Below are positions 38,072-47,243 of a stretch of 64,000 nt of DNA, one piece after another. Within the stretch, counting starts at the first letter, position 1. Every line of letters begins with the position of its first letter. The translations under genes were made by a program, and so were the position numbers. The stretch spans positions 61,241-125,240 of the forward strand of contig NZ_VZOV01000017.1 in NCBI RefSeq assembly GCF_008801915.1, in the 5' to 3' direction. The DNA comes from Cupriavidus gilardii (GTDB lineage Bacteria > Pseudomonadota > Gammaproteobacteria > Burkholderiales > Burkholderiaceae). The notes under the pieces are model-generated. The model did not search any database and was not told the DNA's origin. It saw only the letters and a list, made by a program, of their open reading frames with translations.

Positions 38072-38932
38072 TTACAGCCAGTACACCACGACGTAGAGGA
38101 ACAGCCAGACCACGTCGACGAAGTGCCAGTACCAGGCGGCGCCTTCGAAGGCGAAGTGATGGTCCGGCGTGAAATGGCCCTTCAGCACGCGGAACAGCAC
38201 CACCGTCAGCATGATGGCGCCCATCGTCACGTGGAAGCCGTGAAAGCCCGTCAGCAGGAAGAAGGTCGAGCCGTAGATGCCCGAGGTCAGCTTCAGGTTC
38301 AGATCGCTGTAGGCATGCATGTATTCATAGACCTGGAAGCCCATGAAGACCGCACCGAGCAGGATCGTCAGCACCAGGCCCTGCACCACCTGGCTGCGCT
38401 TGCCGGCCAGCAGCGCGTGGTGCGCCCAGGTCAGCGTGACGCCCGACATCAGCAGCAGCGCCGTATTGATGGTCGGGATCGGCCACGGGCCCATCGCCTC
38501 GTACGGCTCGACCGTGCCGGCCGGACCGGCGTTCGGCCAGACCGCGGCGAAATCGGGCCACAGGATCTTGTTGTTCAGGTCGCCCAGCCACGGCATCGTA
38601 TAGACGCGGGCGTAGAACAGCGCGCCGAAGAAGGCGCCGAAGAACATCACCTCCGAGAAGATGAACCAGCCCATCGACCAGCGGTACGAGATGTCGATGC
38701 GGCGGCCGTACATGCCCCCTTCCGACTCGCCGATCGCGTCGCCGAACCAGCTCTTGAGCACGAACAGGAACCACAGGATGCCCAGCACGCAGACATAGGG
38801 TGCCCACGGCTGGCCGTTGACCCATCCGGCCGCGCCGGCGGCGGTCAGCAGCAGCCCCAGGCTTGCCGTGATCGGATGGCGCGACGGGCCCGGTACGAAG
38901 TAGTACGGAGCGTTTGCGCGATTCGCACTCAT
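38072..38932 (-). CDS. ctaE: Cytochrome c oxidase subunit III
   Basis: A 286-residue inner-membrane subunit with seven hydrophobic segments. The sequence has ESEGGMYGRRIDISYRWSMGWFIFSEVMFFGAFFGALFYARVY, LLTGFHGFHVTMGAIML, and the C-terminal AAWYWHFVDVVWLFLYVVVYWL, all typical of COX III. It belongs to the heme-copper oxidase encoded by the adjacent subunit I and II genes. A small DUF2970 gene and ctaG lie upstream in the same direction. Confidence 0.96.
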   Translation of the reverse strand: MSANRANAPYYFVPGPSRHPITASLGLLLTAAGAAGWVNGQPWAPYVCVLGILWFLFVLKSWFGDAIGESEGGMYGRRIDISYRWSMGWFIFSEVMFFGAFFGALFYARVYTMPWLGDLNNKILWPDFAAVWPNAGPAGTVEPYEAMGPWPIPTINTALLLMSGVTLTWAHHALLAGKRSQVVQGLVLTILLGAVFMGFQVYEYMHAYSDLNLKLTSGIYGSTFFLLTGFHGFHVTMGAIMLTVVLFRVLKGHFTPDHHFAFEGAAWYWHFVDVVWLFLYVVVYWL

Positions 38933-39042
38933 TCTGTTTTCTCCAGCTCAGATCTCTGATTCATCGTTATACGCCGGCTGCCCGAGGGCGGACGACGCTC
39001 TGTCTTCTTGTTGCCTGTTCCGCCGGCTATTCGGCTGGCCGG

Positions 39043-39258
39043 CTATCCGCCGACCACCAGGCGGACGATGCCGATCAGCACCACCACCAGGATCACGGCG
39101 CCGAGCACACCGGCGACGATCACATGGATCGGGTTCAGGTTCGCCATGTCGCGATCGTGTTCCGCGCCCTTGCGCAGGCCGATGAACGACCAGAACACCG
39201 CGCGCAACGTCTGCCAGAACGACATCTTGCGTTTGACCGCTTCCTTCAGTTCGTCCAT
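39043..39258 (-). CDS. DUF2970 small membrane protein
   Basis: A 71-residue protein: a basic amphipathic start, SFWQTLRAVFWSFIGLRKG, and a C-terminal membrane segment (about 47-68). DUF2970 proteins accompany ctaG and coxC in betaproteobacteria; a role in oxidase assembly is only inferred from this conserved place. GGAGGAGGG lies just before the start. Confidence 0.88.
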   Translation of the reverse strand: MDELKEAVKRKMSFWQTLRAVFWSFIGLRKGAEHDRDMANLNPIHVIVAGVLGAVILVVVLIGIVRLVVGG

Positions 39259-39281
39259 GGCAGCCCTCCTCCTCTACTGCG

Positions 39282-39908
39282 TCAGCTGCCGGCCGTGGCC
39301 GGCGGCTGGTCGAGATGGCCCTGCGGCGCCGGCGCCAGCGGCGTGCCGATCTCGAAGAATGTGTACGACAAGGTGATGTTCTCGACGTCCTTGGGCAGAT
39401 CCGGGTCGATCACGAACACCACCGGCATCTCGCGCGATTCCTTGGCCTTCAGCGTCTGCTGCTGGAAGCAGAAGCACTCGAGCTTCTTGAAATACTGGGT
39501 GGCCTGCTTCGGCGCGTAGCTCGGAATCGCCTGCGCCGAGATATCGCGGGCCTGGCCGTTGGCGACCTCGTAGACGATGGTCGCCATCTCGCCCGGGTGG
39601 ACCTGCATGCTGCTCTTGACCGGACGGAACGCGAACGGCCCGCGGGCGTTGGAATCGAATTCGACCGTGATCGTGCGGCTGGTGTCGACCTGCGTGTTCT
39701 GGCTGACCTTGCCGGCGCTGGCGCCGTAGAGCTCGCGCGTGGTGACGACGTTGATGCCGGTGATCTCGCAGATCTTCTTGTACAGCGGCACCAGCGCATA
39801 GCCGAAGGCGAACATCACGGCGACGATCACCAGCAGCCGCAGCATCATGCCGCGGTTGTAGCGCTTGTCCTCGACGTCGCCGGTGGAAACCGGCTGCTTC
39901 GTGCTCAT
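39282..39908 (-). CDS. ctaG: Cytochrome c oxidase assembly protein CtaG/Cox11
   Basis: A 208-residue copper chaperone for the CuB site of subunit I. One N-terminal transmembrane segment (about 22-43) leads to a periplasmic immunoglobulin-like domain with the copper-binding CFCF motif (in KLECFCFQQQ) and VDPDLP-type sequence near the end. It lies between the small assembly protein and the DUF2970 gene on the minus strand. Confidence 0.95.
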   Translation of the reverse strand: MSTKQPVSTGDVEDKRYNRGMMLRLLVIVAVMFAFGYALVPLYKKICEITGINVVTTRELYGASAGKVSQNTQVDTSRTITVEFDSNARGPFAFRPVKSSMQVHPGEMATIVYEVANGQARDISAQAIPSYAPKQATQYFKKLECFCFQQQTLKAKESREMPVVFVIDPDLPKDVENITLSYTFFEIGTPLAPAPQGHLDQPPATAGS

Positions 39909-39946
39909 CTCTGTACCCTGCAGCGGGAGTCGGCCAATTCAGCCAT

Positions 39947-40078
39947 TCAGCCAAGCCAGGTCATCTTGGCGAAGAAACCCAAAAAGAAGACCAGCACGAT
40001 CGACAGCAGGATCAGGCCGAGACGGCGATTGGCGGCCTTGCGGTCGGTTTGCGATGGGCTTTCGTTTGGATGCTGCAT
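39947..40078 (-). CDS. Cytochrome oxidase small assembly protein
   Basis: A 43-residue protein: a polar start with NESPSQTDRKAANRR, then one membrane segment (about 20-38), ending in KMTWLG. Small proteins of this layout occur between coxA and ctaG in Burkholderiales, where they are named as an oxidase small assembly protein. ATG at 40078 and the stop at 39947-39949 leave no room for a different reading. Function unknown beyond the context. Confidence 0.8.
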   Translation of the reverse strand: MQHPNESPSQTDRKAANRRLGLILLSIVLVFFLGFFAKMTWLG

Positions 40079-40171
40079 CGAATTCTCGGATAGGGGTGGC
40101 CGGGCGGGTGGCCGATACTGGCCGGGCGGCCGGCAAGGCGGCAGCGCGCCGCCCTGCCTTGCCGGATGCCG

Positions 40172-41776
40172 TTACCGGACCTGCGGCGGCACCTCGAAGG
40201 TGTGGAACGGCGCCGGCGACGGCACGGTCCACTCCAGCCCCTCGGCGCCTTCCCAAGGCTTGTCGGCGGCCGCTTCGCCTCCGCGGTACGACGGCAGCAC
40301 CACGAAGAAGAAGAAATACACCTGCATCAGGCCGAAGCCCAGCGCGCCCAGCGACGAGATCGCGTTGAAGTCCGCGAACTGGATCGCGTAGTCCGCATAG
40401 CGGCGCGGCATGCCCGCCAGCCCGAGGAAGTGCATCGGGAAGAAGGCGATGTTGAAGAAGATGATCGAACCCCAGAAGTGGACCTTGCCGCGGGTTTCGT
40501 TGTACATGAACCCGCTCCACTTCGGACCCCAGTAGTAGAAGCCCGCGAACAGCGCGAACAGCGAGCCCGCCACCAGCACATAGTGGAAGTGCGCGACGAT
40601 GAAGTAGGTGTCCTGGATCTGGATGTCGATCGGCGCGACTGCCGGGATCAGGCCGGTGAAGCCGCCGATGGTGAACACGAAGATGAAGCCGATCGCGAAC
40701 AGCATCGGGGTCTCGAAGGTCATCGAGCCCTTCCACATCGTGGCGATCCAGTTGAAGATCTTCACGGCCGTCGGCACCGCGATCAGCATCGTCGCGTACA
40801 TGAAGAACAGCTGGCCGGTCACCGGCATGCCGGTGGTGAACATGTGGTGCGCCCAGACGATGAACGACAGGATCGCGATCGAGGCAGTCGCGTAGACCAT
40901 CGAGCTGTAGCCGAACAGACGCTTGCGGGCGAAGGCCGGCACCACCTGCGAGATGATCCCGAACGCCGGCAGGATCATGATGTAGACCTCGGGGTGGCCG
41001 AAGAACCAGAAGATATGCTGGTACATCACCGGGTCGCCGCCGCCGGCCGCCGAGAAGAAGCTGGTGCCGAAGTGGCGGTCGGTCAGGACCATCGTGATCG
41101 CGCCCGCCAGCACCGGCATCACGGCGATCAGCAGGTAGGCGGTGATCAGCCAGGTCCAGCAGAACATCGGCATCTTCATCAGCGTCATGCCCGGCGCGCG
41201 CATGTTCAGGATCGTGACGATGATGTTGATCGAGCCCATGATCGACGACGCGCCCATGATGTGCATCGCGAAGATCGCCATGTCCATGCCCGGGCCCATC
41301 TGCACCGACAGCGGCGCGTACAGCGTCCAGCCCGCGGCGGTGGCGCCGCCCGGCACGAAGAACGACAGCGCCAGCAGCAGCGCGGCGGGCGGCATCAGCC
41401 AGAAGCTGAAGTTGTTCATCCGCGCGAACGCCATGTCGGAGGCGCCGATCTGCAGCGGGATCATCCAGTTCGCGAAGCCGACGAAGGCGGGCATGATCGC
41501 GCCGAACACCATCACCAGGCCGTGCATCGTGGTGAACTGGTTGAACAGCTCGGGGCGGAAGAACTGCAGGCCCGGCTCGAACAGCTCCAGGCGGATCAGC
41601 AGCGCCAGCACGCCGCCCGAGATCAGCATCGTGAAGGAGAACAGCAGGTACAGCGTGCCGATGTCCTTGTGGTTGGTGGCAAACAGCCAGCGGCGCCAGC
41701 CATGCGGATGATCGTGGTGTTCGTCATGCGCGTGGTCGTGCGGATGGGCGAGTGCGTCCGGGGTAGCAGTACTCAT
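40172..41776 (-). CDS. ctaD: Cytochrome c oxidase subunit I
   Basis: A 534-residue heme-copper oxidase catalytic subunit with 12 transmembrane segments. A His-rich start (AHPHDHAHDEHHDHPHG) precedes TNHKDIGTLYLLF. Ligands are visible: the low-spin heme a His in TTMHGLVMVF, the CuB His with the Tyr cross-link in WFFGHPEVYIMILPAFG, the HH pair in WAHHMFTTGMPV, and the heme a3/a His pair in VAHFHYVLVAG. It reduces oxygen to water and pumps protons. Next to subunit II (40-base gap). Confidence 0.97.
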   Translation of the reverse strand: MSTATPDALAHPHDHAHDEHHDHPHGWRRWLFATNHKDIGTLYLLFSFTMLISGGVLALLIRLELFEPGLQFFRPELFNQFTTMHGLVMVFGAIMPAFVGFANWMIPLQIGASDMAFARMNNFSFWLMPPAALLLALSFFVPGGATAAGWTLYAPLSVQMGPGMDMAIFAMHIMGASSIMGSINIIVTILNMRAPGMTLMKMPMFCWTWLITAYLLIAVMPVLAGAITMVLTDRHFGTSFFSAAGGGDPVMYQHIFWFFGHPEVYIMILPAFGIISQVVPAFARKRLFGYSSMVYATASIAILSFIVWAHHMFTTGMPVTGQLFFMYATMLIAVPTAVKIFNWIATMWKGSMTFETPMLFAIGFIFVFTIGGFTGLIPAVAPIDIQIQDTYFIVAHFHYVLVAGSLFALFAGFYYWGPKWSGFMYNETRGKVHFWGSIIFFNIAFFPMHFLGLAGMPRRYADYAIQFADFNAISSLGALGFGLMQVYFFFFVVLPSYRGGEAAADKPWEGAEGLEWTVPSPAPFHTFEVPPQVR

Positions 41777-41815
41777 CGCGAAAACTCCTGAAATCCTGTT
41801 CTAACGTCCACGCGT

Positions 41816-43069
41816 TCAGCTCGCGGCGCCCTGGGCGCCCGCGCTGGCTTGCTCGGCGGCGGGCTTGGCGTCCGCCGGTGCGCCCTGCGCCGACTTGGCG
41901 CCGCCGCCCTCGGGGAACTTGCCCGCGCGCGCATTGACGAAGTCGGCCGGCTGGATGACCTCGCCGGTCTTGTTGCTCCAGACGTTGCGGGTGTAGGTCA
42001 TCACCGCGGCAAGCTCGGTGTCGGACAGCTGCTTCCACGACGGCATGCCGCCCTTGCCCTCGAGCAGGATGTGCATCTGGTCGGCCTGCGGGCCGTTGAC
42101 CACCTTGGAGCCGTCCAGCGCCGGGAACGCGCCGGCGCCCTTGCCGTTGGGCTGGTGGCAGACCGCGCAGTTGGCGGCGTAGACCTTCTCGCCGCGGACC
42201 TTCAGCTCGTCCAGGGTCCAGGTCTTGTTGGGGTCGTCGGCCGCGGCGGCCATCGCCTTCTTCTTCTCGTCGACCCACTTGGTGTATTCGGCGTCGGTCA
42301 CCACGCGCACCACGATCGGCATGAAGGCATGTTCCTTGCCGCACAGCTCGGCGCACTGGCCGCGGTAAACGCCGGTCTTCTCGGCGCGGAACCAGGTGTC
42401 GCGCACGAAGCCGGGAATCGCATCCTGCTTGACGCCGAAAGCCGGGATCATCCAGGCGTGGATCACGTCGTTGGCGGTCGTGACGATGCGGATCTTCTTG
42501 TTGACCGGCACCACCATCTCGTTGTCCACCTCCATCAGGTAGGTGTTCGACTTGGGCGCCTCGTTGTTGATCTGCTCGCGCGGGGTGGTCAGCGTCGACA
42601 CGAAGGAGATGCCTTCGCCCTCGCCCTTGAGGTAGTCGTAGCCCCACTTCCACTGGTAGCCGGTGGCCTTGATGGTGATGTCGGAGTTGGTGGTGTCCTT
42701 CATCGCGACCACGGTCTTGGTCGCCGGCAGCGCCATGCCGATCACGATCAGGAACGGAATGATGGTCCAGACGACCTCGACCGTGATGCTTTCGTGGAAG
42801 GAGGCGGGCTTGGAGCCCTTGGCCTTGCGGTGCGTGAAGATGGAATAGAACATCACGCTGAACACCGCGATGAAGATCACCGTGCAGATGATCAGCATCA
42901 TCCAGTTCAGCCAGTGAATCTGCTCGGCGATCTTGGTGACCGGCTCGGTCAGGTTCAGCTGGCGCACGGCGGGACCGCCCGGCATGTCTTCGACAGCGAG
43001 GGCTGCCTGGCTGGCGAGCAGGGACGCACCTGCCAGACACGCTGCGGATGCCTTCTTCCACATTTTCAT
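41816..43069 (-). CDS. ctaC: Cytochrome c oxidase subunit II with fused cytochrome c domain (caa3 type)
   Basis: A 417-residue subunit. Signal peptide (1-25), two transmembrane segments (about 52-76 and 95-115), then a periplasmic CuA cupredoxin domain. Its ligands are intact: His204, Cys239, Glu241, Cys243, His247, Met250. A C-terminal cytochrome c domain (about 290-380) has the heme motif CAVCH (301-305) and a likely Met ligand in GGMPSW, followed by an Ala-rich tail. It accepts electrons from cytochrome c or directly through the fused heme. It is the first gene of the minus-strand oxidase run. Confidence 0.96.
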   Translation of the reverse strand: MKMWKKASAACLAGASLLASQAALAVEDMPGGPAVRQLNLTEPVTKIAEQIHWLNWMMLIICTVIFIAVFSVMFYSIFTHRKAKGSKPASFHESITVEVVWTIIPFLIVIGMALPATKTVVAMKDTTNSDITIKATGYQWKWGYDYLKGEGEGISFVSTLTTPREQINNEAPKSNTYLMEVDNEMVVPVNKKIRIVTTANDVIHAWMIPAFGVKQDAIPGFVRDTWFRAEKTGVYRGQCAELCGKEHAFMPIVVRVVTDAEYTKWVDEKKKAMAAAADDPNKTWTLDELKVRGEKVYAANCAVCHQPNGKGAGAFPALDGSKVVNGPQADQMHILLEGKGGMPSWKQLSDTELAAVMTYTRNVWSNKTGEVIQPADFVNARAGKFPEGGGAKSAQGAPADAKPAAEQASAGAQGAAS

Positions 43070-43133
43070 TTGTTGTCTCTACCCAAATTACAGATTCGAA
43101 TCTGCCCCTCGCTCCCAGCGGTGCCACCTCTTT

Positions 43134-43646
43134 TTACAGGGCGTGCAAGGCTGAAACGAGTTCCTGCGCGAACTTTCGTCGCTTGTACGGGTCCAGAAAA
43201 CACCCCACCTGCACAGCGTGCGTGCCACAGCGCACCACCACCAGCGCCGGGAACGATTCGCCCAGTTCGACCCGCACCCAGTGCGGGTTGAATTCCTCGC
43301 GGGTCACCTCACCGGCGCTGGCCTTCTCGACCACCAACCTGCCCTCGCTGAGCGTGACGCGCTCGTAGTCTGTCGCGTGCTGTGCGTAGGCGAGCAGCGC
43401 CACGCCGAGCCCGGCCAGCTCGAGCCCCGCAAAGGGCAGCACGAGCCAAGCTCCTCGCCACGCGAAGAACAGCGCGATGGCAAGGGAAATACTGACGATG
43501 GAGAGGTAAAACCAGCCGACCTGGCGTGGAGACAGCGAACAATTCCGCTTCATCAGCCAGTCGTTGTTCGGCACGGCATGGGCTCCGTCTGGACTATCAC
43601 CGGGCCCGTCACGCGCCGTCTGGAGTGCGATACCGAGTTCCTGCAT
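43134..43646 (-). CDS. DUF2244 membrane protein
   Basis: A 170-residue protein with the family start W-L-M-KRNCSLSPRQVGWFYLSIVSISLAIALF, two transmembrane segments close together, and a beta-rich C-terminal half with NPHWVRVELGESFPALVVV and VGCFLDPYKRRKFAQEL. The function is unknown; genes of this family commonly stand beside coxB. The start is uncertain: ATG 43646 covers the conserved W before KRNCS, while ATG 43553 would begin inside the motif. Neither has a strong SD. Confidence 0.75.
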   Translation of the reverse strand: MQELGIALQTARDGPGDSPDGAHAVPNNDWLMKRNCSLSPRQVGWFYLSIVSISLAIALFFAWRGAWLVLPFAGLELAGLGVALLAYAQHATDYERVTLSEGRLVVEKASAGEVTREEFNPHWVRVELGESFPALVVVRCGTHAVQVGCFLDPYKRRKFAQELVSALHAL

Positions 43647-43884
43647 CGCCAACCACTCTGCATCGCTGCATCGGTTGCACGCCTGGAATTCTGCCGGCTT
43701 CACCGCACTGCTGCACTGCTTCGGTGCTAAAACGCCGATCTTCTGTGCCAGGGGACCACTGCGACAAACTGGCGCATTATAGGGCGCTTCGTCAACCGTA
43801 ACAAGCCAAGCCCGGCGCGGCACGCCGCCCGCGCCACAGCGCGCCGATGCACACCTGCAGTGCGGCGACGCGCTGCGCGGCGGC

Positions 43885-44841
43885 TCAGCCGCGCGGCCGG
43901 CCGCGGCCGATGCGGTCGATCGGCACCACGGCACGGCCCAGTTCGTCGCGGGCCTGGCCGCCCTTCGGCGGCAGCTTCCATGCATGGCCGTAGACGATCT
44001 CGAAGGTCAGCGCGATCACGCCGTCGCGATTGCGGCGGCGCTCCAGCGCGGCCAGCAGCGCCTGGTGCCAGTGCCGGCCCTTCAGTCCACGCGCGCCATG
44101 CACACCGTCGCCCGCGGGCCGGCGCAGCCCGCCGAACGCATGCACGTCGCGCAGCAGCCGCTCGGGCGTCTCGTAGGTGACCGTCAGCGTCTCCATGTCC
44201 ATCACCGGCGTCGACCAGCCGCTGTGCACCAGCATGTCGCCGATATCGTGCATGTCGATGAAGCGCAGCGTGTGCGGCTCGCCGTCGACCTCGGCGAAGG
44301 CCTCGCGCAGTTCGCGCAGGGTATCCGGACCGAACAGCGAGAACAGCGCCAGGCCGTCGGTGCGCGTCACGCGATGCCATTCGGGAAACACGCGATGCGG
44401 TTCGGGATGCCAGTGCAGCGCGAGATTGGACCACAGCAGGTCGAAGGCGCCCTCGGCAAAGGGAAGCGTGGCAAGATCGCCCTGCACCAGATCGAAGGTC
44501 GGCCGCTTGCCGAGCAGGCGGCCGAGCCAGCCGGGCTGCCGCTGCGGATCGCGCTGCGCGGCCTGCGCCAGCATCGCGCCCGAGATATCGAGGCCCGCGA
44601 TCTGCGCGTCGGGATACTGCGCGCGCAGCGCCGCCAGCCCCTGTCCCTGCCCGCAGCCGATATCGAGCGCGCGCTCCGGCTGGATACGGATCAGCTGCAT
44701 GCGTTCCTGCATGCGCCGGCCGATCTCGCCGAGCAGGAAATCCAGCTGGGCGAAGCCGGGGCTGCGCCGGTCGAAGGCGAGCCGGGTCAGCCGCGCGGGC
44801 GGCAGATAGGTATCGGGGGAGTCGGCGTGAGACGTGGACAC
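43885..44841 (-). CDS. bioC: Malonyl-ACP O-methyltransferase (BioC-like)
   Basis: A 318-residue SAM-dependent methyltransferase. RALDIGCGQGQGL is motif I; GDLATLPFAEGAFDLLWSNLALHW and FSLFGPDTLRELREAF are BioC features. BioC methylates malonyl-ACP to start pimeloyl synthesis for biotin. No bio genes are adjacent; in related genomes a bioC homologue often sits beside comF, as here. The start is GTG at 44841, 127 bases from the divergent comF; no clear SD. The C-terminal 60 residues are basic. Confidence 0.82.
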   Translation of the reverse strand: MSTSHADSPDTYLPPARLTRLAFDRRSPGFAQLDFLLGEIGRRMQERMQLIRIQPERALDIGCGQGQGLAALRAQYPDAQIAGLDISGAMLAQAAQRDPQRQPGWLGRLLGKRPTFDLVQGDLATLPFAEGAFDLLWSNLALHWHPEPHRVFPEWHRVTRTDGLALFSLFGPDTLRELREAFAEVDGEPHTLRFIDMHDIGDMLVHSGWSTPVMDMETLTVTYETPERLLRDVHAFGGLRRPAGDGVHGARGLKGRHWHQALLAALERRRNRDGVIALTFEIVYGHAWKLPPKGGQARDELGRAVVPIDRIGRGRPRG

Positions 44842-44967
44842 GGAAGCGGCGGCAAGGACGAGGATCGGCACGGCGGGACCGGGCACGGGCGGCGCGAAGG
44901 CACGGCGGGGCCGGGCGGTGGCGCCGGGCCGACAGTATACGCGCGCCTCGCCGGGCTTGCCGGCTGC

Positions 44968-45690
44968 ATGCGCGAGCGGCTGGCGCAGTGGTGGCTGCCC
45001 TGTACCTGCGTGCTGTGCGGGCAGGTACAGTCCGACATCGTCTGTGCAGGCTGCGCGGGCGATCTGCTGACGCCCACGCCGCGTTGTCCGCGTTGCGCCT
45101 TGCCGCAGCGGACCTCCAACCTGTGCGCGATGTGCCGCTGCGCGCCGCCCGCCTTCGACATGACCATCGTGCTGGGCGACTATGCGCCGCCGCGCGAGGC
45201 GCTGGTGCTGGCGCTGAAGTTCGGCGGGGTGCTGCCGCTGGCGGGCTGGCTCGCGCGGCAACTGGCGTCGGCGTGGGCGGCACGGTACTCGATGGCAGCC
45301 CGCGATATGGCCGACCAACCCTGCCTGGTCGTGCCGATTCCGTTGGCGCCGGACCGGCTGGCCGAGCGCGGCTTCAACCAGTCATGGGAAATCGCCCGCA
45401 GGCTCGCGCTTCGCCTGGACGCCGCGGCCAGCGCCGATCTGCTGGTGCGCTCGCGCAGCACCGCGCCGCAGGCCGCATTGGCGGCCGACCTGCGGCATCC
45501 GAACGTCGCCGGCGCCTTCGCGCTGGCGCGCGATGCCACCCCCGGCGCCTTGCATGGACGACATGTCGCCCTGGTCGACGACGTGATGACCACCGGCGCG
45601 ACGCTGGCCGAGGCGGCCGCCGTGCTCAAGCGCCACGGCGCGGCGCGCGTCACCGCGCTGGTGGCGCTGCGCACGCCGGCCCCATCGTGA
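44968..45690 (+). CDS. comF: ComF-family phosphoribosyltransferase-like protein
   Basis: A 240-residue protein. An N-terminal double zinc ribbon (CVLCG, CAGC, CPRC, CAMC) is followed by a type I phosphoribosyltransferase domain with the PRPP loop VALVDDVMTTGATLAEAA (about 197-214) and the ERGFNQSWEIA motif. ComF is needed for DNA uptake in naturally competent bacteria and is proposed to handle single-stranded DNA in the cytoplasm. Divergent from bioC. Confidence 0.9.
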   Translation: MRERLAQWWLPCTCVLCGQVQSDIVCAGCAGDLLTPTPRCPRCALPQRTSNLCAMCRCAPPAFDMTIVLGDYAPPREALVLALKFGGVLPLAGWLARQLASAWAARYSMAARDMADQPCLVVPIPLAPDRLAERGFNQSWEIARRLALRLDAAASADLLVRSRSTAPQAALAADLRHPNVAGAFALARDATPGALHGRHVALVDDVMTTGATLAEAAAVLKRHGAARVTALVALRTPAPS

Positions 45691-45746
45691 CGCGCGATGG
45701 GGCTCGGGATGACAGCGCCGCCTCGGCACGGTAAGCTGCGCGCGCC

Positions 45747-46217
45747 ATGTTCCATGTCGTCCTAGTCGAACCCGAGATCCCGCCGAACACCGGCAACGTG
45801 ATCCGCCTGTGCGCCAACACCGGTGCCCAGCTCCACCTCGTCAAGCCGCTCGGCTTTCCGCTGGACGACGCCCGCATGCGCCGCGCCGGCCTCGATTACC
45901 ACGAGTACGCCAGCATGAAGGTGCACGAGAACTGGGACGCCTTCCTCGCCAACGAACGCCCCGATCCGGCGCGCATGTTCGCGCTGACCACGCACGGCTC
46001 GACGCCGTTCGGCCAGGTGGCTTTCGCCCCCGGCGACTGGTTCGTGTTCGGCTCGGAAACACGCGGGCTGGCGCCGGAGCGCCGCGAATGGTTCGCGCCG
46101 TCGCAGCGCATCCGCCTGCCGATGCGGCCCAATAACCGCAGCCTGAATCTGTCGAATACCGTTGCCGTGGTGGTGTTCGAGGCCTGGCGCCAGCAGGGCT
46201 TCGCCGGCGGCGCCTGA
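45747..46217 (+). CDS. trmL: tRNA (cytidine(34)-2'-O)-methyltransferase TrmL
   Basis: A 156-residue minimal SPOUT methyltransferase for the wobble position of tRNA-Leu. Motifs: FHVVLVEPEIPPNTGNVIRLCANTG, the FGSETRGLAP motif 2, and the C-terminal knot RLPMRPNNRSLNLSNTVAVV that binds SAM. It lies 56 bases downstream of comF. Confidence 0.95.
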   Translation: MFHVVLVEPEIPPNTGNVIRLCANTGAQLHLVKPLGFPLDDARMRRAGLDYHEYASMKVHENWDAFLANERPDPARMFALTTHGSTPFGQVAFAPGDWFVFGSETRGLAPERREWFAPSQRIRLPMRPNNRSLNLSNTVAVVVFEAWRQQGFAGGA

Positions 46218-46238
46218 GCGCGGAGCGTTTCGCCCCCG

Positions 46239-47243
46239 CTATTCCGGCTGCACGCCGGCCGCGCGGATGACCTGGTCCCAGCGCGCCTTCTCGCTGGCCA
46301 TGGTCTGGCGCAGCGAGGCCGGCGCGGTGCCGGCCGGCATGAAGTACTGCGCCCGCATTTGCGCGCGCACGGCGTCGCTGCCGATGATCTTCACCAGCTC
46401 GCGATAGAGCCGGTCGACGATCGGCGCCGGCGTGCCGGCCGGCGCCAGCACGGCCTGCCACGAGATCGCCTCGAAGCCCGGATAGCCGGACTCGGCCACG
46501 GTCGGCACCGACGGCAACAGGCTGGTGCGGCCGCTGGTCGTCACCGCGAGCACGCGCAGCCGGCCCGCATTGACCTGCGGCATCGCGATCGCCGGCACCA
46601 TGAAGGCGGCCTGGATCTGTCCGGCGATCATCGCCGCCGCGATCTGCGGAAAGCCGGGATACGGGATGTGTTCGAGCGAGATGCCGGCGCGCGCCTTCAG
46701 CTGTTCCATCGCCAGATGCGCGGCGCTGCCGTTGCCGACCGAGCCGTAGTTCAGCGCGCCGAGCCTGGCGCGCGCCAGCGCGACGAATTCGCGCAGGTCG
46801 CGCACGCCGGTGCGCGGGTCGACCACCAGCACATTGGGCGAGGTTGCCACCAGCGTCACCGGCGCCAGCTGGCGCACCGGGTCGTAGGGCAGATGGCGCG
46901 ACAGCGTCGGCGCCGTGACCAGCGGACCGTTGATCGTGAACAGCAGCGTATGGCCGTCCGGCGCGGCGCGGGCCACCTGTCCGGTGCCGATATTGCCGCC
47001 GGCGCCCGGGCGATTCTCGATGACCACCGGCTGGCCCAGCGCCTGTGCCAGCGGTTCGGACACCAATCGCGCGATCAGGTCCGGGGACGAGCCCGGCGGG
47101 AACGGCACCACCATGCGGATCGGCCGCGCGGGCCAGTCCTTGTCGGCTGCCAGCAGCGGGCGCGGCAGCACCAGCGCACCGCCGCAGGCGGCCAGCGCAC
47201 CGAGCCAGTGGCGCCGCTGTTTCATGCGATCGGCTGCCATCAT
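46239..47243 (-). CDS. Bug-family (tripartite tricarboxylate transporter) solute receptor
   Basis: A 334-residue periplasmic binding protein. The signal peptide ends near LLAA-DK; the body shows the Bug pattern [51 protein letters not shown] and [15 protein letters not shown]. The family binds small carboxylates; Burkholderiales carry many orphan copies, and no TctAB membrane genes are here. The start is taken at ATG 47243, overlapping the gpsA stop as ATGA; ATG 47225 would also give a proper signal peptide. Ligand unknown. Confidence 0.88.
   Translation of the reverse strand: MMAADRMKQRRHWLGALAACGGALVLPRPLLAADKDWPARPIRMVVPFPPGSSPDLIARLVSEPLAQALGQPVVIENRPGAGGNIGTGQVARAAPDGHTLLFTINGPLVTAPTLSRHLPYDPVRQLAPVTLVATSPNVLVVDPRTGVRDLREFVALARARLGALNYGSVGNGSAAHLAMEQLKARAGISLEHIPYPGFPQIAAAMIAGQIQAAFMVPAIAMPQVNAGRLRVLAVTTSGRTSLLPSVPTVAESGYPGFEAISWQAVLAPAGTPAPIVDRLYRELVKIIGSDAVRAQMRAQYFMPAGTAPASLRQTMASEKARWDQVIRAAGVQPE

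Noticed and set aside
40166..41791. A 541-codon plus-strand open frame
   Set aside because: It is the antisense reading of ctaD; the His/Arg/Asp-rich content comes from complementing hydrophobic codons.
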